NCBI RefSeq assembly: GCF_020711255.1
Contig: NZ_JAJFAW010000002.1
Coordinates: 218,474 to 282,473 of the forward strand
Source of the DNA: Hymenobacter plasmatis
Lineage (GTDB): Bacteria; Bacteroidota; Bacteroidia; Cytophagales; Hymenobacteraceae
DNA length: 64,000 nucleotides
Direction: 5' to 3'
Shown: piece after piece, positions 8,222 through 16,165 of the stretch
Position numbering within the stretch: position 1 is the first letter of the stretch
Layout of the letters: each line of letters begins with the position of its first letter
Program-made: the position numbers and the translations under genes
The notes under the pieces: generated by a model
The model's input: only the letters and a program-made list of their open reading frames with translations
Database searches by the model: none
Told to the model about the DNA's origin: nothing

Positions 8222-9280
8222 ATGCTCTCTTTTATCCTCCGTCGCTTGGCTCAGGGCCTGCTGGTCCTTGTGGGCGTGGCGTGCACGGTGTTTCTGCTGT
8301 TCAACGTGCTGCCCGGCGACCCGGCCGCCCTGCTGGCTGGCCAACGCACCGACCTGGCCACCAAAGCCGCCATCACCGCCGATCTGGGCCTCGACCAGCC
8401 CCTGCCCACCCGCCTGATGGGCTACCTCAACGATGTATCCCCGCTGGGGCTGCACCCGCGCGACTCGGCTGGGCAGGCCCGCTACGGGGGCGTGGCGCTG
8501 CTGCCGCTGGGCAGCCGGGCCCTAGTCCTGAAAAAACCCTACCTGCGCCGCTCCTTCCAAAGCAATAAGGACGTGCTGCGCATTCTGCTCGACTACTTCC
8601 CCGGCACCATGTGGCTGGCGCTGGCGGCCATGGTCATTGCCAGCATCGGGGGTGTGGCCTTTGGCGTGGCGGCGGCGCTGCGGCCCCACTCGGCGCTGGA
8701 CCGCTCGCTGGTCACCACGTCGGTGCTGGGCATTTCGGTGCCGTCGTTTGTGGCGGCCATTGCCATTGCCGTCACGTTTGGCTTCTACTGGAGCCACTGG
8801 ACCGGCCTGAGCCTCACCGGGCAGCTCTACGAAACCGACCCCTTCACCGGCGAAAGCCACCTGGTGCTGCGCAACCTGCTGCTCCCGGCCATTGCGCTGG
8901 GCATCCGGCCGCTGGCCATCATCACGCAGCTCACCCGCTCGAGCATGCTCGACGTGTTGAGCCAGGACTACATCCGCACGGCCCGGGCCAAGGGCCTGAG
9001 CAAGACGGCCACCGTGCTGCACCACGCCCTGCGCAATGCCCTCAACCCCGTGGTGACGGCCGTATCCGGCTGGCTCGCTTCACTCATGGCAGGGGCTTTT
9101 TTCATCGAATACATCTTCAACTGGAAGGGTCTGGGCACCGTGACGCTGCGCGCGGTGGAGAACCTGGACTTCCCGGTGGTGATGGGCGCCACGCTGTTTG
9201 TGGCCGCCCTCTTTGTGTTGATAAACATCGTGGTAGACGTGCTCTACGCCGTGCTCGACCCCCGGGTGAAATTGAGCTAA
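8222..9280 (+). CDS. ABC transporter permease, DppB/OppB type
   Basis: The 352-residue protein has a first helix (LAQGLLVLVGVACTVFLLFN) with the NVLPGDP motif typical of DppB/OppB. A long periplasmic part follows (about residues 45-125), then five further helices with the binding-protein-dependent transport signature RTARAKGLSKTATVLHHALRN and the end LINIVVDVLYAVLDPRVKL. It should form half of the membrane channel of a peptide or nickel importer. No partner permease, ATPase or binding protein is adjacent, so it is an orphan as far as this window shows. Confidence 0.88.
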   Translation: MLSFILRRLAQGLLVLVGVACTVFLLFNVLPGDPAALLAGQRTDLATKAAITADLGLDQPLPTRLMGYLNDVSPLGLHPRDSAGQARYGGVALLPLGSRALVLKKPYLRRSFQSNKDVLRILLDYFPGTMWLALAAMVIASIGGVAFGVAAALRPHSALDRSLVTTSVLGISVPSFVAAIAIAVTFGFYWSHWTGLSLTGQLYETDPFTGESHLVLRNLLLPAIALGIRPLAIITQLTRSSMLDVLSQDYIRTARAKGLSKTATVLHHALRNALNPVVTAVSGWLASLMAGAFFIEYIFNWKGLGTVTLRAVENLDFPVVMGATLFVAALFVLINIVVDVLYAVLDPRVKLS

Positions 9281-9296
9281 CGCATCCCTATTCAGG

Positions 9297-9380
9297 AATG
9301 AAGAATGAGGCGTGGAGAATTATTTCAACAGGCCTGATTTTACAAACTCCTCATTTGTCATTCCTCATTCGTCATTTCCT
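9297..9380. repeat. Palindromic repeat, family C (AATGAGGAATGACGAATG type)
   Basis: GAATGAAGAATGAGG at the left and CCTCATTTGTCATTCCTC plus ATTCGTCATT at the right form an imperfect inverted repeat ending at the GTG start of aroK. A second copy lies at 13088-13174. Confidence 0.75.
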
Positions 9381-9908
9381 GTGAAGCTTTACCTCATCGG
9401 CATGCCGGGCTCGGGCAAAACCACATTGGGCCGCGCCCTGGCCGCCCACTACGGGCTGCCCTTTCTGGACCTCGATGCCGAAATCGTGGCCCGGGCCGGG
9501 CAGGTGATACCGGCCATCTTCCTACAGCACGGCGAAGCCCATTTCCGGCAGCTGGAAGCCGATGTATTGCGCGAAATAGCGGCCCGGCCGGAGCCTCTGG
9601 TGCTGGCCACCGGCGGCGGCACACCCTGCTTCCACAACAACCTGGCGGTGCTCAATGCCGCCGGCCTCACGCTGTGGCTGGATGTGTCGGTGGATACCCT
9701 AGCCGCCCGCCTGGCCGCCGCGGCCGAAACTGCCAGCCGCCCCCTGCTGGCCACCGCGGGCCCCACCGAAGCGTGGCTCCGCAAAACCCTGGACGCTCGA
9801 AAGCAGTTTTACGAGCAGGCCCGGCTGCGCTGCACCGAAGCCGCCTGCACGGCCTCCGCCGTCGCGGCCCAACTCGCAACAGCGGGGTTTGCTCTACCTC
9901 CGGCATAA
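9381..9908 (+). CDS. aroK: Shikimate kinase
   Basis: The product begins MKLYLIGMPGSGKTTLGRAL with the P-loop GMPGSGKTT at about residues 7-15. DLDAEI binds magnesium and shikimate, TGGGTPC is the shikimate-binding loop, and SRPLL lies in the lid. Shikimate kinase phosphorylates shikimate in aromatic amino acid synthesis. The start is the GTG at 9381, giving 175 residues, the usual family length. An ATG at 9312 opens the same frame but would translate the palindromic repeat. aroE for the preceding step lies at 48290, unlinked. Confidence 0.92.
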   Translation: MKLYLIGMPGSGKTTLGRALAAHYGLPFLDLDAEIVARAGQVIPAIFLQHGEAHFRQLEADVLREIAARPEPLVLATGGGTPCFHNNLAVLNAAGLTLWLDVSVDTLAARLAAAAETASRPLLATAGPTEAWLRKTLDARKQFYEQARLRCTEAACTASAVAAQLATAGFALPPA

Positions 9909-9926
9909 GAATTGCCGCAGGAAGCG

Positions 9927-9934
9927 TAATTTTG
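9927..9934 (+). promoter_or_regulatory. Bacteroidota -7 element
   Basis: TAATTTTG matches TAnnTTTG, 32 bases before the fatty acid hydroxylase start. No properly spaced -33 TTG is visible. Confidence 0.4.
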
Positions 9935-9966
9935 TTAATTCCTATAGTTCGACGTTCGCTACCCTT

Positions 9967-10641
9967 ATGCAATCAGTATCCACCGAAGAACCAGCCGCTA
10001 CGCCTACCCAGCCCGCCGCCACGGCCCCCGTGCGGCCCAAGCACAAAGGCTCAGCCCAACTGTTCCAGAACCCGGTATTGGAGCGGCTTTCGCATACCAA
10101 CATTGCCCTGCCAGTAGGCATTTTTGTGCTGACTGCGGTAATGAGCTTGTACTACGGCCTGACCCACGGCTTCATGTCGGGCGCGTCGGCGCTGGGGCTG
10201 TTTTTGGTGGGCTTGTTCGCGTTCACCTACGCCGAATATGCCGTGCACCGCTACCTCTACCACATTCCGGCCACCACACCAGGCCGGGCCAAGTTTCAGT
10301 ACACCTTCCACGGCGTGCACCACGAGTATCCCAAGGACAAGACGCGCCTGGCCATGCCGCCCATCGTCACGGTGTTTGTGGCCTCGCTGCTGTTTTTCAT
10401 CTTCCGCCTCAGCTTTGGGTCCTATGCCTTTGGCCTGCTGTCGGGCTTCACGTTTGGCTACGCCATGTACCTGTTTGTGCACTACGCCATTCACGCGTAC
10501 TCGCCCCCCAAGAACTTTCTGAAAGTGTGGTGGACGCACCACAGCCAGCACCACTACCGGCAAGACGAGGTGGCGTTTGGCGTATCCAGCACGCTCTGGG
10601 ACCACATCATTGGCACCATGCCCAGCAAGAAAGCCAACTAG
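9967..10641 (+). CDS. Sterol desaturase/fatty acid hydroxylase family protein
   Basis: After a 40-residue polar lead, the protein has four hydrophobic stretches and the diiron histidine clusters of this superfamily: EYAVHRYLYH, HGVHHEYPKD, HYAIHAYSPP and HHSQHHYRQ. Layout and length (224 residues) resemble the catalytic part of fatty acid 2-hydroxylases, which act on acyl chains of sphingolipid-like or other membrane lipids. Carotenoid hydroxylases have the same clusters and remain an alternative. The ATG at 9967 is preferred over an in-frame codon at 9889 inside the aroK 3' region. A strong hairpin terminator follows. Confidence 0.8.
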   Translation: MQSVSTEEPAATPTQPAATAPVRPKHKGSAQLFQNPVLERLSHTNIALPVGIFVLTAVMSLYYGLTHGFMSGASALGLFLVGLFAFTYAEYAVHRYLYHIPATTPGRAKFQYTFHGVHHEYPKDKTRLAMPPIVTVFVASLLFFIFRLSFGSYAFGLLSGFTFGYAMYLFVHYAIHAYSPPKNFLKVWWTHHSQHHYRQDEVAFGVSSTLWDHIIGTMPSKKAN

Positions 10642-10660
10642 CTTTTGTTGAGCTGATAAG

Positions 10661-10703
10661 CAAACAAAAAGGCGGCTCCGTAATGGGGCCGCCTTTTTGT
10701 TTG
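10661..10703. terminator. Bidirectional rho-independent terminator
   Basis: CAAACAAAAAGGCGGC pairs with GCCGCCTTTTTGTTTG around a short loop. It has A and T tracts on both sides and lies between two convergent genes. Confidence 0.85.
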
Positions 10704-10719
10704 AAATATAAATACCCGA

Positions 10720-10899
10720 TTAGCTCCGCGGGCCGCGCATCTTGCTCACGATAAACCACAGCAGCGCGATGACGATGAACACGGCAATGATGCCCGTGTA
10801 CGCGCCGGCCTTGAAGATGCTGCCGATGGCTTCGCAACCGGTGAGCGAAGTAGCCAACACGCAGAGAAACAGGAACAGGGAATAGCGGGAAAGAGTCAT
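10720..10899 (-). CDS. Small single-helix lipoprotein (59 residues)
   Basis: A small gene starting at the ATG at 10899. The translation begins MTLSRYSLFLFLCVLATSL followed by TGCEAIGSIFKAG, so LTGC forms a lipobox with Cys22. A second hydrophobic stretch (TGIIAVFIVIALLWFIV) and a basic end (SKMRGPRS) follow. Short proteins of this pattern (CExIGxIFKAG plus one helix) are common in Bacteroidota and are sometimes mislabelled phosphatidate cytidylyltransferase; the true function is unknown. It shares a terminator with the convergent hydroxylase gene. Its strongly conserved pattern, as I recall it from relatives, supports a real gene. Confidence 0.7.
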   Translation of the reverse strand: MTLSRYSLFLFLCVLATSLTGCEAIGSIFKAGAYTGIIAVFIVIALLWFIVSKMRGPRS

Positions 10900-11037
10900 G
10901 GCTGAGAAAGGAAGGGAGTGAAAGAAGTGCCAGCAGAATTAGTACCGCTGAATATTTGCTAATACTGAGGCAGCGGCAAAAAGGTTGAGTTCGAGCACCT
11001 AGCACCAGCTCAACTGTGGCTAGGCTGATTGGCCGCT

Positions 11038-11045
11038 TAGCTTTG
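11038..11045 (+). promoter_or_regulatory. Bacteroidota -7 element for the DUF1684 gene
   Basis: TAGCTTTG matches TAnnTTTG and ends 4 bases before the ATG at 11050, implying a very short leader. Confidence 0.5.
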
Positions 11046-11049
11046 CGCC

Positions 11050-11682
11050 ATGAATGGCAAACTATTATTGGCACTGGCATTAGGACTATTGAGCCGGACA
11101 ACCTACGCACAGGCGCCGCTGAGCCCCTTGGATTCTGTGGCCCACGGCCAAAGCGTGCTGGCCTTCCAGCAGGCGCTGAACCAGGAATTCAGCAACCCCA
11201 GCGAGTCGCCGCTTACGGCCGAAGAGCGCCGCACCTTTAAGAGCCTGCCCTACTACCCCACCCGCTACCGCTACTACGTGGTGGCCCAACTGGTGCGGGA
11301 CTCCACCTCGCAGCCCTTTGCCATGGAAACCAGCACGGCGCGCCGCCCGCTCTACCGCAAGTACGGCGAGCTGCGCTTTGTACTGAATGGGCAAGCCCTG
11401 CGGCTCAACGTCTACCAAAGCGTCGACCTGCTGAAGCGGCCGGGGCTGGAAGATTACCTGTTCGTGCCCTTCACCGACCTCACCAACGGGCACGGCAGCT
11501 ACGGCGGGGGCCGCTACCTCGACCTGCGCCTGCCCCCGGCCGGCGCCACCACCATGGTGCTCGACTTCAACCGCGCCTACAACCCCTCCTGCGCCTACCA
11601 GCACGGCTACTCCTGCCCCGTGCCACCGGCCGAGAACCGCTTGCCGGTGGCCATCCCGGCTGGCGTTCGCAGCGACCACTAA
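11050..11682 (+). CDS. DUF1684 family secreted protein
   Basis: The 210-residue protein opens with a signal peptide (about 1-20, ending TTYAQA). The family's conserved C-terminal block is complete: GGRYLDLRLP, then LDFNRAYNPSCAY and YSCPVPPAENRLPVAIPAG. DUF1684 proteins are widespread in Bacteroidota and other phyla; their biochemical role is not established. It stands alone between a near-leaderless promoter and a strong terminator, so it is likely a single-gene unit. Confidence 0.85.
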   Translation: MNGKLLLALALGLLSRTTYAQAPLSPLDSVAHGQSVLAFQQALNQEFSNPSESPLTAEERRTFKSLPYYPTRYRYYVVAQLVRDSTSQPFAMETSTARRPLYRKYGELRFVLNGQALRLNVYQSVDLLKRPGLEDYLFVPFTDLTNGHGSYGGGRYLDLRLPPAGATTMVLDFNRAYNPSCAYQHGYSCPVPPAENRLPVAIPAGVRSDH

Positions 11683-11703
11683 AAGGACCTAACAAGAAAA
11701 GGG

Positions 11704-11737
11704 AAAGCCCGTCCTGCTGAGCAGGACGGGCTTTTTG
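11704..11737. terminator. Rho-independent terminator, bidirectional
   Basis: AAAGCCCGTCCTGCT pairs with the complementary AGCAGGACGGGCTTT followed by a T run; it sits between convergent genes. Confidence 0.85.
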
Positions 11738-11768
11738 TCATCTAAGCAAAATTGGGCTAAATGACTGC

Positions 11769-12629
11769 TTACCAGCTGCCGCTGGCGCCGCCGCCGCCGC
11801 TGCTGCCGCCGCCAAAGCCACCGAAGCCACCACCGCCTCCACCACCAAAACCGCCGCCTCCGCCACCACCGAAGCCACCGCCGCCGAAGATGATGGGCGG
11901 CACAAAGCCCCCGCCGAAGCCGCGGTTGCCGCGCCCGCCCCGGCCACCGCCGCGATTGCGGAGCATGATGAACACCAGCACCAGAATGCCGATAATGAGC
12001 CAGAAAGGAGGACCGGAGCCCCCGCCATTGCGCCCACCTTGCTGCTCCATGTCGGCCGGGTCGGCCTTGTACTCGCCTTTGGCCAGGGCAATGAGCTGGT
12101 CGGTGGCGCGGTTTAGCCCGGCGTAGTATTGGTTTTGGCGAAAAGCCGGCACCAGCGTGTTGCTGATGATGCGCTTGGCCAGGGCATCGGGCACGGCGCC
12201 TTCCAGGCCGTAGCCGGTTTGGATGCGGGCCAGGTGCTCCTGCTTCGCCACCAGGATGAGGATGCCGTTGTTGGTGCCTTTCTGGCCGATGCCCCAGCTT
12301 TCGTACAGCTTCTGGGCGTAGTCGGCAATGTCGTCGCCGTCGAGGTCGGGCACGGTCACCACCGCAATTTGCGAGGACGTGCTGTCGTTGTAGGCCACCA
12401 GTTTCTGCTCCAGCGCCTCGGCTTCGCCGGGCTGCATCAGGTTGGCCAGGTCGTTCACTAGGCGCGGCGGGTTGGGCCGCGGCGGAATGGCCTGGGCCGA
12501 TACCAGCGCGGGCAGGAGCCACAGCAGCGCCAATAAGAGCAACCCGGCCCGGTACGCCCGGCCGGCCCACGCGCTGGCTCCCGAGCGAAGTGGCTTTAAC
12601 AACTGGGCGTCAGCCACAGGATTTTTCAT
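11769..12629 (-). CDS. TPM-domain (YgcG-like) membrane protein with glycine-rich tail
   Basis: The start at 12629 overlaps the stop of the preceding gene by four bases (ATGA); the longer open frame is not supported. The 286-residue protein has an N-terminal hydrophobic signal (AGLLLLALLWLLPALVSAQA), a TPM domain (LVNDLANLM ... SSQIAVVTVPDLDGDDIADYA ... GILILVA), one helix (FWLIIGILVLVFIML) and a tail of almost pure Gly/Phe runs. TPM proteins bind divalent ions in some relatives, and Psb32-type members act in repair of membrane proteins. It is the last gene of a lemA-TPM-TPM operon. The Gly tail is low-complexity and may vary in length. Confidence 0.85.
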   Translation of the reverse strand: MKNPVADAQLLKPLRSGASAWAGRAYRAGLLLLALLWLLPALVSAQAIPPRPNPPRLVNDLANLMQPGEAEALEQKLVAYNDSTSSQIAVVTVPDLDGDDIADYAQKLYESWGIGQKGTNNGILILVAKQEHLARIQTGYGLEGAVPDALAKRIISNTLVPAFRQNQYYAGLNRATDQLIALAKGEYKADPADMEQQGGRNGGGSGPPFWLIIGILVLVFIMLRNRGGGRGGRGNRGFGGGFVPPIIFGGGGFGGGGGGGFGGGGGGGFGGFGGGSSGGGGASGSW

Positions 12630-13084
12630 GCGTCGGAAGACGGTTTGGCGCCGCCAAAAGAAATGGAATCGTCCAGCTCGTTCTGGTCGGTGGTGGCGTT
12701 GTAAGGGAAGTAGCGCTTGAGCTGCTCGCCCACCATGGTGATGCCGCGCTCGAGCCCCAGCACGTACCGCTCGTGCCGGAATTGCTCCAGTACGGCCTCT
12801 TTGGTGGTTTCCCAAAAATCGTCGGGCACGGCCGCATTGATGGCCGCATCGCCGATGACGGCAAACTGCCGGCTCTCCCATGCCAAGTAAAACAGCACCC
12901 CGTTGCGGGCGGCGGTTTTGTGCATGTCGAGTTCGGCAAACACCTGGGCGGCGCGGTCGAGGGGCTCGGGCGTGGGGCAGGTATCTTCCAGGTGCACCCG
13001 GATTTCGCCCGAAGTCATCACCTCGGCTTTGCGAATGGCCGCAACCAAGGCCGCGTCCTGCTCGGGGGTAAGGGGAGATGTCAT
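12626..13084 (-). CDS. TPM-domain protein, short form
   Basis: A 152-residue soluble protein without a signal peptide. It begins with LTPEQDAALVAAIRKAEVMT and carries the TPM core SGEIRVHLEDTCP, LFYLAWESRQFAVIGDAAI and a helical end. It lies between lemA and the longer TPM protein and overlaps the latter, so translation is likely coupled. This three-gene set is common in Bacteroidota, but its joint function is not settled. The end of the palindromic repeat C lies just upstream of its start. Confidence 0.85.
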   Translation of the reverse strand: MTSPLTPEQDAALVAAIRKAEVMTSGEIRVHLEDTCPTPEPLDRAAQVFAELDMHKTAARNGVLFYLAWESRQFAVIGDAAINAAVPDDFWETTKEAVLEQFRHERYVLGLERGITMVGEQLKRYFPYNATTDQNELDDSISFGGAKPSSDA

Positions 13085-13087
13085 GTT

Positions 13088-13174
13088 TGAATGAAGAATG
13101 AGGAATGACGAATGATGAATTGAGAAGAGGCTAGTTGAGCCAATTCTTCATTCCTCATTCGTCATTCCTCATTG
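13088..13174. repeat. Palindromic repeat, family C
   Basis: Left arm AATGAAGAATGAGGAATGAC followed by GAATGATGAATT mirrors the right arm AATTCTTCATTCCTCATTCG followed by TCATTCCTCATT. It lies between lemA and the first TPM gene inside the operon. Confidence 0.85.
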
Positions 13175-13177
13175 AAA

Positions 13178-13756
13178 CTAGAACTGAACGGTAGGCGCCT
13201 TGCTGGCGGCCGGGTCGGCTTCGAAGTACGGCTTGGGCTGGAAGCCGAAGATGCCCGCAAACAGGTTGTTTGGGAACGAGCGGGTGAACGTGTTGTAGTC
13301 GTTGGTGACGGCGTTGAACTTGTTGCGCTCCACGTTGATGCGGTTTTCGGTGCCTTCTATCTGAGCCTGCAGCTCCTGGAAGTTGGCGTTGGCCTTCAGG
13401 TCGGGGTAGTTTTCAGACACGGCCAGCAGCCGGCCCAGGCCCGCGGATACCTGGCTTTGGGCCGCCTGGAACTTCTGGATGTTTTCGGGAGTGAGGTCGT
13501 TGGGGTTCAGCTGCACGCTGGTGGCCTTGGCCCGGGCCTCGATAACGGCCGTGAGCGTGCCCTGCTCAAATTTGGCGGCGCCCTTCACCGTATTCACCAG
13601 GTTGCCGATGAGGTCGTTGCGGCGCTGGTAGGCGCTTTGCACGTTGCCGGCCTGGGCTTTCACGGCTTGGTCGCGCTGCACCATGCCGTTGTAGCCGCAC
13701 GATGACTGGGTGAGCAACAAGGCCAGGCCCGCGAAATAAAGAAGAAAGCGTTTCAT
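13178..13756 (-). CDS. lemA: LemA family lipoprotein
   Basis: The start at 13756 gives 192 residues and a lipoprotein signal (MKRFLLYFAGLALLLTQSSC, Cys20). The LemA helical bundle follows, with YNGMVQRDQAVKAQAGNVQ, YQRRNDLIGNLVNTVKG and YPDLKANANFQELQAQIEGT then ENRINVERNKFNAVTNDYN. The family is widespread and probably structural at the membrane; function is not established. It heads the lemA-TPM-TPM operon. A TACTTTGC-like element lies about 100 bases upstream, and a small hairpin (13804-13824) sits in the leader. Confidence 0.9.
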   Translation of the reverse strand: MKRFLLYFAGLALLLTQSSCGYNGMVQRDQAVKAQAGNVQSAYQRRNDLIGNLVNTVKGAAKFEQGTLTAVIEARAKATSVQLNPNDLTPENIQKFQAAQSQVSAGLGRLLAVSENYPDLKANANFQELQAQIEGTENRINVERNKFNAVTNDYNTFTRSFPNNLFAGIFGFQPKPYFEADPAASKAPTVQF

Positions 13757-13941
13757 GGTGGTACGGTGGTGAAAGAGAAAGTGGTAAGAGGATGGTTTAT
13801 TAGCAACGGCAAAACTTGCCGTTGCCGGGCCGGTTTGGTTGCCGGCTCGGCGCAAAGTACGCAGCTTGGCCCTAGTAGTTGTAGCTTGCTTCTTAGCGGG
13901 GCTTGCCTCAACCATAACTCTTCGCGCTTCCACCGTCTAAA

Positions 13942-14943
13942 ATGAAAGCAGTAATTCCCGTTGCCGGCATTGGCTCGCGCCTGCGCCCCCATACCCACAC
14001 CCAGCCCAAAAGCCTGGTGCCGGTGGCTGGCAACACCATTCTGGGCCACATCATCGACCGCCTGCAGGGCGCGGGGCTCACCGAGTTTGTGTTCATCGTG
14101 GGCTATCTGGGCGATAAAATCGTGCGCTACGTGCGCCGCCACTACCCCAATCTGCAGGCCACTTTTGTGGTGCAGGAGCCCCGCGAGGGCCTCGGCCACG
14201 CCCTATGGCTGGCCCGCGAAGAGTTTCGCCACGACACCGACGGCGTGCTCATCCTGCTCGGCGACACCATCGTGGACGTGGACCTGCCCGCCCTGCTGGC
14301 CACGCCCGGCTCGGTGCTGGCCGTGAAGGAGGTAAAAACGCCCAGCATGTTTGGGCTGGTCGAAACCGGCGCCGGCGGCCGCGTCAGCAAGGTGGTCGAA
14401 AAACCGAAGATTCCGAAGTCGAACTACGCCATGGTGGGCCTCTACAAGCTGGCCTACCCCGAGAAGCTGGCCCAGGCCCTGGAGTGGCTGCACGACACCG
14501 ACGTGCGCACCCACGGCGAGTTGCAGCTCACCGATGCGCTGATGCACCTCATCGAGGAAGGCGAGGCGATGACGACCTGCCCGGTAGACAACTGGTTTGA
14601 CTGCGGCCGTAAGGAAACCCTGCTCGAAGCCAACGCCCGCCTGCTCAACCGGCCCGAGTTTCTGGAGGACCGCGACTATTCCGAATTCCCCGACACCGTG
14701 ATAATTCCGCCGGTCAGCATTGGGCGCGGCTGCCAGATTTCGCATTCCATCATTGGGCCCAACGTGGCCATTGGCGACAAAACCATCATCAAGAGCACCA
14801 TCCTCAGTGACTCCATCATCGGTTCGTATTCGGAATTGAGCTCGGCGGTGCTGCACGACTGCATCGTGGGCTCCGACGCCTCGTTCCGGGGCATGAACCA
14901 CTCCCTGAACATCGGGGACAATACCGAGATTGATTATAGCTAA
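13942..14943 (+). CDS. Sugar nucleotidyltransferase with left-handed beta-helix tail
   Basis: The 333-residue protein begins MKAVIPVAGIGSRLRPHTHT, the nucleotide-binding loop of NDP-sugar pyrophosphorylases. PKSLVPVAGN, LILLGDTIVD and VVEKPK complete the catalytic domain (about 1-235). The end has hexapeptide repeats (IIPPVSIGRGCQI, IIGPNVAIGDKTIIK, IIGSYSELSSAVL), a left-handed beta-helix. Such enzymes form NDP-sugars from a sugar-1-phosphate and NTP; relatives act with glucose-1-phosphate. The exact sugar cannot be told. It diverges from lemA and no sugar-pathway gene lies next to it. Confidence 0.88.
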   Translation: MKAVIPVAGIGSRLRPHTHTQPKSLVPVAGNTILGHIIDRLQGAGLTEFVFIVGYLGDKIVRYVRRHYPNLQATFVVQEPREGLGHALWLAREEFRHDTDGVLILLGDTIVDVDLPALLATPGSVLAVKEVKTPSMFGLVETGAGGRVSKVVEKPKIPKSNYAMVGLYKLAYPEKLAQALEWLHDTDVRTHGELQLTDALMHLIEEGEAMTTCPVDNWFDCGRKETLLEANARLLNRPEFLEDRDYSEFPDTVIIPPVSIGRGCQISHSIIGPNVAIGDKTIIKSTILSDSIIGSYSELSSAVLHDCIVGSDASFRGMNHSLNIGDNTEIDYS

Positions 14944-15002
14944 GTGCGACGGTAGTGGGCGGCCCTTTCGTACTTTTCGGTCTCCAACTTCTTTCGTTGC
15001 GT

Positions 15003-16091
15003 ATGATGTTCCGCCGTTTGCTATTTGCCTGCGCCGCCGCGCTGCCCCTGTTGGCCTCGGCCCAAACGCCCCTGGGCCAGCCTTCCATCGACGAGGCGAA
15101 GGTCCAAATCTGGTGCGCCACGGTGCGCTTCGTGTACGACGACGCCGGCCGGCCCAACCTCAAAAGCACGGTACGCTGCGAAGGCGCCAACCTCGACGCG
15201 CTGGCCGCCAGCATTCGGCCCGACAGCCTGCGCGTGTACAGCCTGCTCTACCAGCCCATTGAGGGCCGGGGCAGCATTTACCAAGGCAAAAAAGACAACC
15301 CGGCCCGGCTCGCGGCCCTGACCAAAGCCATTATCGGCAAGCTGAAAGGCTCACCGGCCCGCCGTCGCGACCCTGCCCGCATGGCCCGCGTGGCCGCCCT
15401 CGAAACTGCCCTGACCAACTACGTGGTGAGCGGCACCCCGCCCGGCGACGTGCCCGAGGCCATGATGCCCCAGGCCCCCGATACCACGGCCCGCGCCGGC
15501 GCCTCCATGGGCGCGGCCGAAGCCGCCGAAGCCCAGGTAGCCGCCGAGCGCGCCGCCGGGGCGGGCACCACCTCGGCCGCGCTGCCCGCCACGGGGCCGG
15601 GCAGCCTGCTCAACCGCTTTGCCGCGCCCCTGGCGCTCATTCTGGGCATTCTGAGTTTGGTGCTCTACATCATGCTGCGCGTCACGCTGGGCCAGTGGCG
15701 CCGCCAGCAGCGCCGCGAAACCCTCACGGCCAAGCAGGCCGCCACCGCCGCCCAGGCCGCGGCCGCCGAAACCAGCGCCGCCGTGGCCGACTCCGTAGCC
15801 CGCGTGAGGCGAGCCGAAGCGCTGGTGCTGGCCGCCGCGCCCGACCCCAACGCGCCTACTGCCGCACCTGCCGCCACCGCCAATCTTTCGCCGGCTCAGC
15901 GCCTGGAAGTAGAACGCTTGGTGAGCCAGCGCGTAGACGAAGAGCTGCGCTGGCTGCGGGCCAACCTACCGGAGCTCATCGCAGCCGCCGTAGCGCAGCC
16001 CGTGGGGGCCGATGACCGGGCGCCCACTGCCCCGGCGCCGGCCACGGCCGGCCCCACCGGGCCCGTTGCCGATGACGTTCAATTAGATTAA
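15003..16091 (+). CDS. Ala-rich protein with signal peptide and one membrane helix, unknown function
   Basis: From the ATG at 15003 the protein has a signal peptide (MMFRRLLFACAAALPLLASA), an N-terminal region of about 110 residues (QIWCATVRFVYDDAGRPNLK, SLLYQPIEGRGSIYQG), an Ala-rich stretch, one helix (LALILGILSLVLYIMLRVTL, about residues 215-234) and an Ala/Arg-rich segment likely to form a coiled coil. It ends in an Ala/Pro/Thr tail. I do not recognise a family. Its layout suggests a periplasmic head, a membrane anchor and a long helical cytosolic part. It lies alone between the nucleotidyltransferase and a peptidase. Confidence 0.65.
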   Translation: MMFRRLLFACAAALPLLASAQTPLGQPSIDEAKVQIWCATVRFVYDDAGRPNLKSTVRCEGANLDALAASIRPDSLRVYSLLYQPIEGRGSIYQGKKDNPARLAALTKAIIGKLKGSPARRRDPARMARVAALETALTNYVVSGTPPGDVPEAMMPQAPDTTARAGASMGAAEAAEAQVAAERAAGAGTTSAALPATGPGSLLNRFAAPLALILGILSLVLYIMLRVTLGQWRRQQRRETLTAKQAATAAQAAAAETSAAVADSVARVRRAEALVLAAAPDPNAPTAAPAATANLSPAQRLEVERLVSQRVDEELRWLRANLPELIAAAVAQPVGADDRAPTAPAPATAGPTGPVADDVQLD

Positions 16092-16165
16092 CTTACGTTG
16101 GTCTAACCGACAAGGTCCCGGGGCCGCTGCTAGGCGGCCCCGGGCATCATTTATTCTTGTTTCTT

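Noticed and set aside
9312..9380. N-terminal extension of aroK
   Set aside because: It would translate the palindromic repeat; shikimate kinase starts at the GTG 9381.
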